Source: UBA4615 sp044368415
GTDB lineage: Bacteria > Pseudomonadota > Gammaproteobacteria > Burkholderiales > Burkholderiaceae_E
Length of the DNA: 64,000 bases
Direction of reading: 5' to 3'
Assembly (NCBI GenBank): GCA_044368415.1
Contig: JBIPLJ010000011.1
Coordinates: 1 to 64,000 of the forward strand
A program made the position numbers and the translations under genes. Below are positions 1 through 7,974 of the stretch, one piece after another; position 1 is the stretch's first letter, and each line of letters starts with the position of its first letter. The notes under the pieces are model-generated. The model made no database searches, was not told where the DNA came from, and worked only from the letters and a program-made list of their open reading frames with translations.

Positions 1-92
1 GGCTGCTGCTGCGGGCGCTGCGGCGTTTTTGTGCCCAGCCCATTGCATGGCTGCTCGCAGTCATGGGGCTGACACTCGCTCCCCTGGGTTGA
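1..92 (+). CDS. C-terminal end of a possible membrane protein (partial)
   Basis: The frame starting at base 3 is open from the window edge to TGA at 90-92. It reads a leucine-rich hydrophobic tail: an arginine-containing stretch, then a helix (IAWLLAVMGLTLAPLG). This looks like the last transmembrane segment of a small exporter such as the LysE/RhtB family, but only about 29 residues are visible. The product cannot be named with confidence and the frame could be chance in such GC-rich DNA. Confidence 0.3.
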   Translation, partial: LLLRALRRFCAQPIAWLLAVMGLTLAPLG

Positions 93-110
93 GGTCGGCC
101 GCTTCACGGG

Positions 111-484
111 TTGTTCAGGACGGACTCGCTATTTCCTCGCGCTCGCCCGCACCGGCAGCTTGTCCGGGGCATCGCGCCAGCTCAGCGTCGAGCACTCGAC
201 CGTTGCGCGCCGCGTCGGTCAGTTGGAGGCGGCCCTGTCGATTCGCCTCTTCGACCGCCTTGCGCGGGGGTGGACGCTGACGGTGGAAGGCCATGACCTT
301 TTTGGAAGGGCCGAGGCGGTCGAGCGGGAGGTCATGGCCTTGCGGCGGGTGTCGGCAGACATGGATGCGCTGGCTGGCACGGTTCGCATCTCCGCGCCCC
401 CACTGATCCTTGCCCATCTTCTGCTGCCGGGGCTGCGCGGGTTGCGGACGGAGCATCCCGGCTTGATGCTGGATCTGATCGGAG
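111..484 (+). pseudogene. LysR-family regulator, N-terminal fragment (IS-disrupted)
   Basis: The frame through 160 encodes the winged-helix DNA-binding domain of a LysR regulator (RYFLALARTGSLSGASRQL, then a typical VARRVGQLEAAL recognition helix) and the start of the effector domain (GTVRISAPPLILAHLLLPGL). It runs into a TAA inside the insertion element. The expected start (Met-x-Arg-Thr-Asp before Arg-Tyr-Phe) lies in another frame from the TTG at 111, so there seems to be a small indel near base 125 as well. The rest of the gene resumes at 1684 after the element, with about 100 central residues missing. The gene is dead. Confidence 0.8.
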
Positions 485-548
485 CGTAAGCTCCCCCTTG
501 AAGTGGACAGGATGAAACCGGAGACTTCCTCAACTGCCGGGAGAGGCG

Positions 549-815
549 ATGAGGAAATCGAAGTTCAGCGAGAGCCAGATCATGGGGATCTTGGCCGAAG
601 GCGAGGCTGGTCTGGCGGTCGGCGAGGTCTGCCGCAAGCACGGCATCAGCAGCGCCACGTACTACCAGTGGAAGAGCAAGTACGCCGGGATGTCTGTGCC
701 CGAGCTCAAGCGCGTCAAGGAGCTCGAGGCCGAGAACGCGCGTCTGAAGCGGCTGTACGCAGACCTGGCGCTGGAGAACGCGGCGATCAAGGACGTCCTG
801 TCGCGAAAGTTCTGA
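549..815 (+). CDS. IS3-family transposase OrfA
   Basis: This 88-residue protein has the N-terminal helix-turn-helix of IS3 OrfA (MRKSKFSESQIMGIL, then GEVCRKHGISSATYYQWKSK). A leucine-zipper-like coiled coil follows (PELKRVKELEAENARLKRL). It binds the terminal repeats and is normally fused to OrfB by programmed -1 frameshifting. The stop at 813-815 overlaps the OrfB frame, and CGAAAG at 804-809 is a candidate slip site. The length fits the IS407 group. Confidence 0.92.
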   Translation: MRKSKFSESQIMGILAEGEAGLAVGEVCRKHGISSATYYQWKSKYAGMSVPELKRVKELEAENARLKRLYADLALENAAIKDVLSRKF

Positions 816-1669
816 CGCCGGCCGCCAAGCGTGCCGTCATCGAGGTGCTCGTCTGTGAGCACCGGATCTCGAGGACGCGCGCTTGCAGGATCGCGAATCT
901 GTCGCGGTCGGCGTACTACAAGGGCACGGTGGACCGGGCGCTGCACGATGCGCCGGTCGTCGGCGTGCTCAACGAAATCATCGCGAAACGCACGCGCTGG
1001 GGCTTCTGGAAGTGCTTCCGGCGGCTTCGCGCCGACGGCCACGGCTGGAACCATAAGCGCGTTCATCGGATCTATTGCCTTATGAGACTGAATCTCAAGC
1101 GCAGGACGCGACGTCGGACGTTCACACGGGAGCGTCAGCCGCTCGTGGCGCCGCTCGGGTTGAACAAGATCTGGTCGGTCGACTTCATGCACGACACGAC
1201 GTACGACGGCAGGACCTTCCGAACATTCAATGTCATCGACGAAGGCAACCGCGAGGGGCTGCGAATCGAGTGCGGCAAATCAATTCCGTCGGCGCGTGTC
1301 GTTCGAGTCATGGAGCAGCTCGTCGAGGTCTACGGTCGGCCCGATGCCATCCGCCTGGACAACGGACCGGAGTTCACCGCGGAGAAGTTCGTCGACTGGG
1401 CCGAGACCAACCGGGTGAAGCTGCTCTACATCCAGCCCGGCAAGCCGAACCAGAACGCGTTCATCGAGCGGTTCAACAGAAGCTTCCGGGAGGAGGTGCT
1501 CGACGCGAACCTGTTCAACGCGCTCGCGGACGTCCAGACGATCGCTGACGACTGGCTGGCCGACTACAACGAGTACCGACCGCATGAGTCGCTCGGCAAC
1601 GTCCCGCCGGTGCAGTTCATGCCCAGAGTTTTCAAACCGAAAGTCTCTACGTTCGACTTGTCAGCTTGA
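800..1669 (+). CDS. IS3-family transposase OrfB (DDE integrase core)
   Basis: The frame is about 290 residues, in the -1 frame relative to OrfA and overlapping its end. The N-terminal HTH_21-like part (RISRTRACRIANLSRSAYY) is followed by an rve integrase core. The catalytic triad is visible: Asp in WSVDFMHD, Asp in IRLDNGPEF and Glu in FIERFNRSFREEVLD. A C-terminal YNEYRPHESLG motif is typical of IS3 transposases. No convincing start codon of its own was chosen; expression is probably as an OrfAB frameshift fusion, so the start given is where the frames overlap. The protein looks intact and the element may be active. Confidence 0.9.
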   Translation, partial: VAKVLTPAAKRAVIEVLVCEHRISRTRACRIANLSRSAYYKGTVDRALHDAPVVGVLNEIIAKRTRWGFWKCFRRLRADGHGWNHKRVHRIYCLMRLNLKRRTRRRTFTRERQPLVAPLGLNKIWSVDFMHDTTYDGRTFRTFNVIDEGNREGLRIECGKSIPSARVVRVMEQLVEVYGRPDAIRLDNGPEFTAEKFVDWAETNRVKLLYIQPGKPNQNAFIERFNRSFREEVLDANLFNALADVQTIADDWLADYNEYRPHESLGNVPPVQFMPRVFKPKVSTFDLSA

Positions 1670-1683
1670 CAGGGGAGCTTACG

Positions 1684-1921
1684 GAACGATATGGCGACGA
1701 TGCTACATGCGGCACTCGACGGGTTTGGTATCGCGCTGCTGCCTGAGTTTCTGGCGTGTGCTCATCCGCAACTGGGGAAACTGACCCCCGAGACCGCACC
1801 ACCTGTCCGTCCGATGTTCCTTGTCATGCATCCGGACGTGCGCCGGTCTCGCCGTGTCAGGCTCGTAGCGGATCGCTTGGCGCAGGCAATGAAATCATCG
1901 GCGTATAAGGCCAATAATTAA
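1684..1921 (+). pseudogene. LysR-family regulator, C-terminal fragment
   Basis: Directly after the right end of the insertion sequence the frame reads NDMATMLHAALDGFGIALLPEFL, the hallmark end of a LysR effector-binding domain. It continues about 55 residues more to a TAA at 1919-1921. It is the other end of the fragment at 111-484. Codons for the middle of the effector domain (roughly residues 125-225 of a normal 300-residue LysR protein) are absent. Confidence 0.8.
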
Positions 1922-2409
1922 AGGACTCAGCTCCTCAAACGACATCAGATAGCTCCGCTCGCAGAACCTTGGCGATCTCAGGAAATAGATTGCCTAGGGG
2001 TTCCACCCCCGCGCGGCGCAAGGGATCGCTGACGCTCGTCCGGGCCGCCGTCCCCGGCCTTCCTCCACGTCGTTCCTCCGCTCTGCGCAGGCCGGATGAT
2101 CCCCCTCCGGGCCACGCTGATCACGCCTTCGCCGCAGACTGACACGCATTCGCCATCCGGGGCGCGCGCCATGGGCCGGCGCGCCAGCGCTGCATCTGGG
2201 GGGTGGCGGCTGCGCGCCGTGTCCGACATCGGGCCCGAGCCTGGGATCGAGGCCAGGATGACAACCCGCAGCCACCCGCAGCCTGGCCGCGTTCACACCC
2301 GGGTGCGTCCGAATGGGCGCCCTCGCGCCGCGCAGCTCCCTGCCCATGGCGCTTGCTGGCCCTCCCGGGCCTTGTTAGGGCGTTCGAAATGCCTATCCGC
2401 ATGCACCGC
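1922..2409. other. Intergenic region, no gene recognised
   Basis: About 490 bp between the LysR remnant and the convergent alpha/beta hydrolase gene. The frames that stay open here have no recognisable domain and look like GC-driven chance frames. I see no tRNA cloverleaf and no clear promoter or terminator. Confidence 0.5.
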
Positions 2410-3180
2410 TCACGTGTCGAACAGCCAGCGCTCGACGAGGCGCGCAACAACGCCGGCGCCGTCGCCGAGCATCGGGCAATGACCAGCGTGCGGCACGACA
2501 TGCGCGACCGCATCCCAGGCGACCGCGGTGCGGCGCAGCGCGGCCGGCGTCACCAGCGGGTCGTCGCGGCCGGAGATCGCCAACACCGGCACCCCGGCGT
2601 CGCGCGGCACCTCGTACGGCCGCAGCCAGTCGAGGCAGGCCGAGAACGATTCGTCGCGCAGCGCGGCGGCGACGCGCGCCACCAGCGCATCGGACGCCCG
2701 GGCCCCAAGGAGCAGCTCACGCACACGGGTCGGATCGGGCTGGCCGGACTCGCCCAGCAGCAGCAGCAGCGGGCGGCGCGCGAGCAGCACGCGGGCGAGC
2801 GCCGCGGGGTGTCGGGCCGCGAGGTCGCGGGCGGCCACCTCCAACCCGTCGGGTGGGGTCGGCGAGATCAGCACCGCGCCGTCATGTGCGCCGCGCGCGA
2901 TCAGGCCCTCGACCACACGCGCGCCCATCGAGTGGCCGATGAGGATCTTCGGGCCCTCGAGATGCACGAGCATCGCGTGCAGCCGGTCGACGTAGCGCGA
3001 CAACGGCAGGTGCGCCACGCGGCGCGACCACTGCCCGGCGGGCCAGGCCTCGTGCAAATCGGGGGCGAAGCAGCGCAGCCCGAGCGACTCGAGGCGCGGG
3101 CGCAGGCCGTCTTGCCCGTCGGCCCAGACCCAGGGCCCGAGGCAAGGCCCGTGGACGAGGACGACGGTGGCCCGCGTCAT
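2410..3180 (-). CDS. Alpha/beta hydrolase
   Basis: A 256-residue alpha/beta-hydrolase fold protein. Visible are the HG oxyanion motif near residue 10 (VLVHGPCLGPW), the nucleophile elbow GHSMG near residue 83, an acid in SGRDDPLV near 202 and the catalytic His in HAGHCPML near 230. Such proteins hydrolyse esters, lactones or amides, or act as C-C hydrolases; the substrate cannot be read. It lies 30 bp downstream of guaD on the same strand, so it is probably the last gene of that transcript. A role in purine use is only suggested by position. Confidence 0.85.
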   Translation of the reverse strand: MTRATVVLVHGPCLGPWVWADGQDGLRPRLESLGLRCFAPDLHEAWPAGQWSRRVAHLPLSRYVDRLHAMLVHLEGPKILIGHSMGARVVEGLIARGAHDGAVLISPTPPDGLEVAARDLAARHPAALARVLLARRPLLLLLGESGQPDPTRVRELLLGARASDALVARVAAALRDESFSACLDWLRPYEVPRDAGVPVLAISGRDDPLVTPAALRRTAVAWDAVAHVVPHAGHCPMLGDGAGVVARLVERWLFDT

Positions 3181-3210
3181 GGACGTGCGCCGTTCAGGGC
3201 CGGATGCCGC

Positions 3211-4539
3211 TCAGGGCCGGGCAGGCGGCGCCGCGCCCGCTCGGCGGTGCACCGGCACGCCCCCGGCCCAGGTCTCGAGCACGCCGCGGTCGTCGGCGAG
3301 CGTAGCAAGCGCGAAAAAGGTGTCGAGCGGATCGTCGCGCAGCGCCGTGCGGCGCGCCAGCAGCGGCGTGCCCGCCGGATCGAGGACCGCGAGGTCGGCG
3401 TCGCGGCCGGGCTGCAGGCTGCCGATGCGGTCGTCGAGGTACATCGAGCGCGCGCCGCCCAGCGTCGCGAGGTACAGCGCGTAAGCCGGGGGCAGCGAGA
3501 TGCCGAGCAGCTGCTGCACCTTGTACGCCTCGCCGAGCGTGCGCAGCATCGAGTAGCCGGTTCCGCCGCCGACGTCGGTGCCGAGCCCGAGCCGATGGCC
3601 GGCCGCGATTGCCTGGCGCAGGTCGTACAGGCCGCTGCCGATGAACAGATTTGAGGTCGGGCAAAACGAGGCGGCCGTGCCTGAGGCGTTGAGCCGCGCG
3701 CGGTCCGCGTCGTCGAGCCAGATGCAGTGCGCGTAGACGGCACGCTCGCGCAGCAGGCCGTAGTGATCGTAGACGTCCAGGTAACTGCGCCGTTCGGGGA
3801 ACAGCCGCGCCACCCAGGCAACCTCGTCGCGGTTTTCGGCGACGTGGCTCTGCAGGTGCACAGTCGGATGCTCGGCGGCGAGCCGACCGGCGGCCTCGAG
3901 CTGGGCCTCGGTCGAGGTGACTGCAAAGCGCACGGTGATCGCGTAGCGCGAGCGGCCGCGGCCGTGCCAGCGCTCGATCAACGCGCGGCTCTCGTCGATG
4001 CCGCCCGGCGCGGTGTCGCGCAGCCCGTCGGGCGCGTTACGGTCCATCAGGCACTTGCCGGCGACCATCAGCAGACCGCGCGCCTCGGACGCCTCGAAGA
4101 AGGCGTCGACCGAGCCCGGGTGCACGGTGCAGAAGACGCTCGCGGTGGTGGTGCCGTTCTCAAGCAGCCGGTCGAGGCAGAAAGACGCCGCCGCCCGCGC
4201 ATGCGCCGCGTCGGCGAAGCGCTGCTCCTCGGGGAAGGTGTAGCGCTCCAGCCAGTCGAGCAGCTGGGTGCCGTAGCTGGCGATCACGTCGACCTGCGGG
4301 AAATGCACATGGGTGTCGACGAACCCGGGCACGACCAGCATGCCGCGCCGGTCGTGCACGAGAACGTCGGGACCGAGCTGCGGCAGCAGCGCAGCTGCAG
4401 GCGCCAGACGCTCGATGCGCCCGTCGCGGATCAGCAGCACGCCGTCGCGCAGGTGCTCGACCGCGCTCGTATCGGCCCCGTCGAGGCCGGGGTCGCGCAG
4501 GCAGTGCAGGAAGTCTGCTCGGATCGCGACGACGGCCAT
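3211..4539 (-). CDS. guaD: Guanine deaminase
   Basis: The 442-residue protein belongs to the amidohydrolase superfamily and fits guanine deaminase (guanine + water to xanthine + ammonia), a zinc enzyme of the cytosol. The metal motif VDTHVHFPQ is at residues 74-82, followed by the family-specific stretch around YGTQLLDWLERYTFPEE. Further on are SFCPTSNLFIGSGL and the metal-binding Asp in GLGTDVGGG. Length is as expected (430-450). The gene follows the BMP-family gene by 5 bp and precedes the hydrolase. Its product xanthine is the substrate of the xanthine dehydrogenase encoded at 12758-17635. Confidence 0.95.
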   Translation of the reverse strand: MAVVAIRADFLHCLRDPGLDGADTSAVEHLRDGVLLIRDGRIERLAPAAALLPQLGPDVLVHDRRGMLVVPGFVDTHVHFPQVDVIASYGTQLLDWLERYTFPEEQRFADAAHARAAASFCLDRLLENGTTTASVFCTVHPGSVDAFFEASEARGLLMVAGKCLMDRNAPDGLRDTAPGGIDESRALIERWHGRGRSRYAITVRFAVTSTEAQLEAAGRLAAEHPTVHLQSHVAENRDEVAWVARLFPERRSYLDVYDHYGLLRERAVYAHCIWLDDADRARLNASGTAASFCPTSNLFIGSGLYDLRQAIAAGHRLGLGTDVGGGTGYSMLRTLGEAYKVQQLLGISLPPAYALYLATLGGARSMYLDDRIGSLQPGRDADLAVLDPAGTPLLARRTALRDDPLDTFFALATLADDRGVLETWAGGVPVHRRAGAAPPARP

Positions 4540-4544
4540 GGCGC

Positions 4545-5737
4545 TCAGCTCCTGGGGACCTTGCCGACGACGCCCTCGACCAGCCAGTCGATGCGGTTGA
4601 GGTCCTCGTCGCCCATGGTGCCCTGCTGCAGGCGGACCCGGCCCTCGTTGTCGCGGATCGGGCCGGTGAACGGCTGCAGCCTGCCGGTGACGAGGTCGGC
4701 CTCGCTGGCGCGCAGCAGTGTCGCGGTATCGCCGGCCAGGTCCGGGGCGAGCGGTGCAACACGCACCATGCCGTCCTCCAGGCCGCCCCAGGTGGTCCAG
4801 CTGCGCCAGGTGCCGTCGAGCACGGCCTGGGTGCGTTGCACGCAGCAGCGGCCCCAGTGGTGGGTCACCGAGGCGAGGTGGGCTTTCGGTGCGGCGCGGC
4901 TCATGTCGGAATGGTAGCCGACGACCCGCAGCCCGCGGGCCTCGGCCGCCTGCGGCACGGCCGACGAATCGGTATGGTGGGTCAGCACGTCAGCGCCCTG
5001 CCCTGCCAGCGTGAAGGCGGCATCGCGTTCCAAGCCCGGATCGAACCAGCTGCTGGTCCAGACGATCCGCAGTTGCGCACTCGGATTCACCGCGCGCGCA
5101 CCGAGCATGAACGCGTTGATGCCCTGCAGGACCTCGGGGATCGGGAAGGCGGCGACATAGCCGAGGACATTCAAGCGCGTCGCGCGTCCGGCGACGATCC
5201 CGCCGAGGTAGCGGCCCTCGTAGAAGCGCGCGTTGTGGGTCGCCACGTTGGTCGCAGTCTTGTAGCCGGACGCATGCTCGAAGGCGACGGCGGGGAAGTC
5301 GCGGGCGACGCGCAGTGTCGGCTCCGTATAGCCGAACGAGGTCGTGAAGATCAGGCGGTGGTCCTGCGCCGCAAGGTCGCGGATCACACGCTCGGCGTCG
5401 ACGCCCTCGGAGACCTTCTCGACGAAGCGGGTGGCGATGCGCGCACCGAACGCCTGCTCGAGTTCGAGCCGGCCGAGGTCGTGCTGGTGCGTCCAGCCGG
5501 CGGAGGACAGCGGCTCACGTAGACGAAGCCGATCTTCAGGGGCGCCTTCGCGGGGCCGCTCGCCTGGGCAGCGACCGGACGGGGCACTGCGGCGCCGAGC
5601 GCCGCTGCAAGGGGAACGCCAAGGGGCGAGCGCGGCTCGGCGAGCGCGGCCGCTGCGAGCGAATGTAGTGCTGCCCGCCGGGGCGGGGCGGCGGGCCCTG
5701 CGACGGCGAGGTTTTCGACGGACCGGTCGTCGTTCAC
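4545..5737 (-). pseudogene. BMP-family nucleoside-binding protein, frameshifted
   Basis: The gene encodes a Bmp/Med-family periplasmic binding protein, the type that feeds nucleoside ABC importers. The N-terminal part from a GTG at 5737 carries a signal-like segment (RRAALHSLAAAALA) and reads to LKIGFVYVS. The rest of the domain (SAGWTHQHDLGRLELEQAF to VVGKVPRS) lies in the -1 frame. At about 5513-5516 the coding strand reads GTGAGCCGCTG where GTGAGCCCGCTG would restore one open frame of about 398 codons, so a single C is missing. The intact paralogue at 7975-9135 is similar throughout (FGYTEPTLRVARDFP versus FGYMDAMEKVAKDFP). It is either a recent inactivation or a sequencing error. Confidence 0.85.
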
Positions 5738-5800
5738 GTGGTTGGTCCTCGAACACGGCTGCAGGCAGACCAACTGCAGCAACCGGTGGGCCGCGGCGGC

Positions 5801-5838
5801 GGGCCGGGCCGGGCCGGGCCGGGCCGGGCCGGGCCGGG
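5801..5838. repeat. GGGCC pentanucleotide tandem repeat (7 copies)
   Basis: Seven exact head-to-tail GGGCC units (5801-5835) plus GGG. The tract begins 64 bp upstream of the BMP-family start codon at 5737 and lies between that gene and the htpX terminator. The G-rich strand has eight GGG runs separated by CC, so it could form G-quadruplexes. Such a tract is prone to copy-number change by replication slippage. Confidence 0.9.
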
Positions 5839-5906
5839 ATTCTACGTGGCGCGACCGCGCGCGGCCCCTAAGCAAGTGGCGCGGCCGCGCTCGGGCCCCA
5901 AAACGC

Positions 5907-5934
5907 GACGGGCGCGACTCGCGTCGCGCCCGTC
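5907..5934 (-). terminator. Rho-independent terminator of htpX
   Basis: A perfect 12-bp stem (GACGGGCGCGAC / GTCGCGCCCGTC) with a 4-nt loop. On the minus strand it is followed by GCG and a TTTT run. It starts 37 bp after the htpX stop codon and separates htpX from the BMP-guaD genes. Confidence 0.75.
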
Positions 5935-5970
5935 CACGCCCAACGACCCGGCCCCGCCGGGGGTCGCGGC

Positions 5971-6846
5971 TTACTTCAGCGCCTGCAGCGCGGCGATGCG
6001 CTGCTCCATCGGCGGGTGGGAGGAGAACAGCGCCATGATGCTGCTCGGGCGGCCGCTGATGCCCATCGTCTGGACGGTCTTGGGCATCTCGCCCGGATCG
6101 AGGCCGCCCAGGCGCGCAAGCGCGCCCATCATCGGCTCCTTGCGGCCCATCAGCTGGGCGGCGCCCGCATCGGCCCGGAACTCGCGCTGCCGCGAGAACC
6201 AGGCGACTACGATCGCGGCCAACACGCCGAGCAGCAGGTCCATGACCACGGTCGTCACGTAATAGCCGATGCCAGGGCCGTCATTCTGGTTGCGCAGAAC
6301 GACCTTATCGACGAAGTAGCCGACGACCCGCGAGATGAACACGACAAAGGTGTTCATCACGCCCTGGATCAGGGTCATCGTGACCATGTCGCCGTTGGCG
6401 ACGTGCGCGACCTCGTGGCCGATCACCGCCTCGACCTCCTGGCGCTGCATCGACTGCAGCAGCCCGGTGGAGACCGCGACCAGCGCAGAGTTCTTGAACG
6501 CGCCGGTTGCGAAGGCATTGGGCTCGCCCTCGTAAATCGCCACCTCGGGCATCTTGATGCCGGCCTTGTCGGCGAAGCGGGCGACGGTCTGCACGATCCA
6601 CATGTGGGTGGGGTCCTGCGAGTCGTTGATGACCACCGCGCCGACCGAGCGCTTGGCCATCGGCTTGCTGATCAGCAGCGAAATGAACGCGCCGCCGAAG
6701 CCCATGACCAAAGAGAAGCCGAGCAGCTGGCCGAGGTTCAGGCCATTGGCGCTCAGGAATCGGTTCAGGCCGAGCAGGTTCACGGCGAGGCCGAGCACCA
6801 GCATCACGGCGAGGTTGGTGAGGATAAAGAGGGCGATGCGCTTCAT
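5971..6846 (-). CDS. htpX: Membrane zinc metalloprotease HtpX
   Basis: The 291-residue protein is an M48B inner-membrane protease involved in turnover of misfolded membrane proteins. Two hydrophobic segments sit at the N-terminus (MKRIALFILTNLAVMLVLG and a second near residues 30-55). The zinc motif HEVAH is near residue 140 (VIGHEVAHVANGDM), two more hydrophobic segments follow, and a downstream Glu is present in REFRADAGAAQLMG. The ATG at 6846 was chosen because the protein then begins as other HtpX proteins do. It has its own terminator and is probably unrelated in function to the purine genes around it. Confidence 0.95.
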   Translation of the reverse strand: MKRIALFILTNLAVMLVLGLAVNLLGLNRFLSANGLNLGQLLGFSLVMGFGGAFISLLISKPMAKRSVGAVVINDSQDPTHMWIVQTVARFADKAGIKMPEVAIYEGEPNAFATGAFKNSALVAVSTGLLQSMQRQEVEAVIGHEVAHVANGDMVTMTLIQGVMNTFVVFISRVVGYFVDKVVLRNQNDGPGIGYYVTTVVMDLLLGVLAAIVVAWFSRQREFRADAGAAQLMGRKEPMMGALARLGGLDPGEMPKTVQTMGISGRPSSIMALFSSHPPMEQRIAALQALK

Positions 6847-6969
6847 GATGGTCGATGACTCCCGGCTGCGGATGAAGGCGTAGGTCGTGCATGCTAGCGC
6901 AGCCTTGCATCCCGGCGCACATGCCCCCACCCCGCCCCGGAGTTCGGCGCCCGGGGGCCGGGGGCCGGC

Positions 6970-7968
6970 TCAGCAGGTGCCGAAGGACACGCCGATCCGA
7001 CCGAGGTAGCGCCGGTAGGCGGCCGAAGCCTTGTCGGCCGCACAGTGCAGCTCGGCCCTAGGATCGAGTGGCAGGCGCTTCGGACGCTGCGATTCGAGCA
7101 CCGGCAGGTCCTCGCCGAAGATCATGTCCTGGAAGCCGCGCATCGCGGCGTCGGGCGAAGCGAAGTCGGTCATCGCCATCCGGATCCAGACGCGACAGGA
7201 TTCCGGGCCGGTCGGGCACACAAAGAGGGCGATCGACTCGCGGAACCCGTCGATCGCGACGGCCCCGGCCTCGGGCGCCTTGGTCAGCACGCAGGTGTAG
7301 GGGCCGACGATCTCGTAGGTGTAATCGACCATCGCACCGCCCGTGGCATGGATGCTCGAGAGCGGCTGCCACGCGCGGCACCCGGTCGCCAGCAGGCCGG
7401 TGGGCGTGTCCTCGACCCGGTAGTCCGGAATCTCTGGATGGTCTCGGTCGCCGAGGCTGCCCTCGTGCACGAACCCGAAATGCGACAGGTCGAGGAAGTT
7501 CTCGACGACCCGCGGCGCGCTCGTCGCAACCTCGTACGGCCCGCAGTTGACCTTGCGCAGCCGCACATCCTCCTCGGCTGCGAAGGCCGGCGGCCCGAGC
7601 GCGCCCGGTTCGAGCCGGACCCAAACGAGGCCGCAGCGCTCGAGCACCTCGTGCGCATGCGCCCGGTGGGTCGCCGGCGGCGCGAAGTCCGGCAGCGCCG
7701 GGACGCGGGCCACACGGGCGTCGGCGTCGAACGACCAGCCGTGGTACGGGCATTCGAGCCGCGCACCGCCCGGCGCCTCGGTCGCCGGGACGACGCGGCC
7801 GCGAGCGAGGCTCGCCCCGCGGTGCGGGCAGCGATCAGACCACGCGTGGGCAGCCCCCCGCGCGTCACGCCACAGCACGAGCGCATGCCCGAGCAGCGTC
7901 GCAGCGAGCGGGGTGTCGCGCAGCTCCTCGACCTGCGCGACCGGATGCCAGTGCGTGGCCTCGATCAT
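6970..7968 (-). CDS. Rieske-type oxygenase, alpha subunit
   Basis: The 332-residue protein has an N-terminal Rieske [2Fe-2S] domain with CPHRGASLARG (about residue 47) and CPYHGWSFD (about residue 74). The catalytic domain has the mononuclear-iron motif NFLDLSHFGFVHEG, with two His about five residues apart. It resembles vanillate O-demethylase-type monooxygenases and should insert oxygen or demethylate a substrate using electrons from a separate reductase. No reductase gene is adjacent. It sits 6 bp from the end of the BMP lipoprotein gene in a purine uptake and oxidation cluster. Known purine-related Rieske enzymes are HpxD (hypoxanthine oxidation) and NdmA/NdmB (methylxanthine N-demethylation), so a purine or methylpurine substrate is a reasonable inference, not proven. 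Confidence 0.85.
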   Translation of the reverse strand: MIEATHWHPVAQVEELRDTPLAATLLGHALVLWRDARGAAHAWSDRCPHRGASLARGRVVPATEAPGGARLECPYHGWSFDADARVARVPALPDFAPPATHRAHAHEVLERCGLVWVRLEPGALGPPAFAAEEDVRLRKVNCGPYEVATSAPRVVENFLDLSHFGFVHEGSLGDRDHPEIPDYRVEDTPTGLLATGCRAWQPLSSIHATGGAMVDYTYEIVGPYTCVLTKAPEAGAVAIDGFRESIALFVCPTGPESCRVWIRMAMTDFASPDAAMRGFQDMIFGEDLPVLESQRPKRLPLDPRAELHCAADKASAAYRRYLGRIGVSFGTC

Positions 7969-7974
7969 CGCGCC

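Larger units (their letters stand above)
485..1683 (+). mobile_element. IS3-family insertion sequence (IS407-like), complete
   Basis: The element is about 1.2 kb with 12-bp perfect terminal inverted repeats: CGTAAGCTCCCC at 485-496 and GGGGAGCTTACG at 1672-1683. Similarity continues imperfectly inward (AAGCTCCCC then TTGAAG versus GTCAAG). It carries the orfA/orfB arrangement of the IS3 family. It sits inside a LysR gene. I could not find a 3- or 4-bp target duplication for any reasonable choice of ends. Together with the missing centre of the LysR gene, this suggests an adjacent deletion or recombination after insertion. Confidence 0.9.

Noticed and set aside
2369..2400. GTTAGGG sequence resembling an integron attC core
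   Set aside because: No matching RYYYAAC partner at a suitable distance and no integrase or cassette array nearby.
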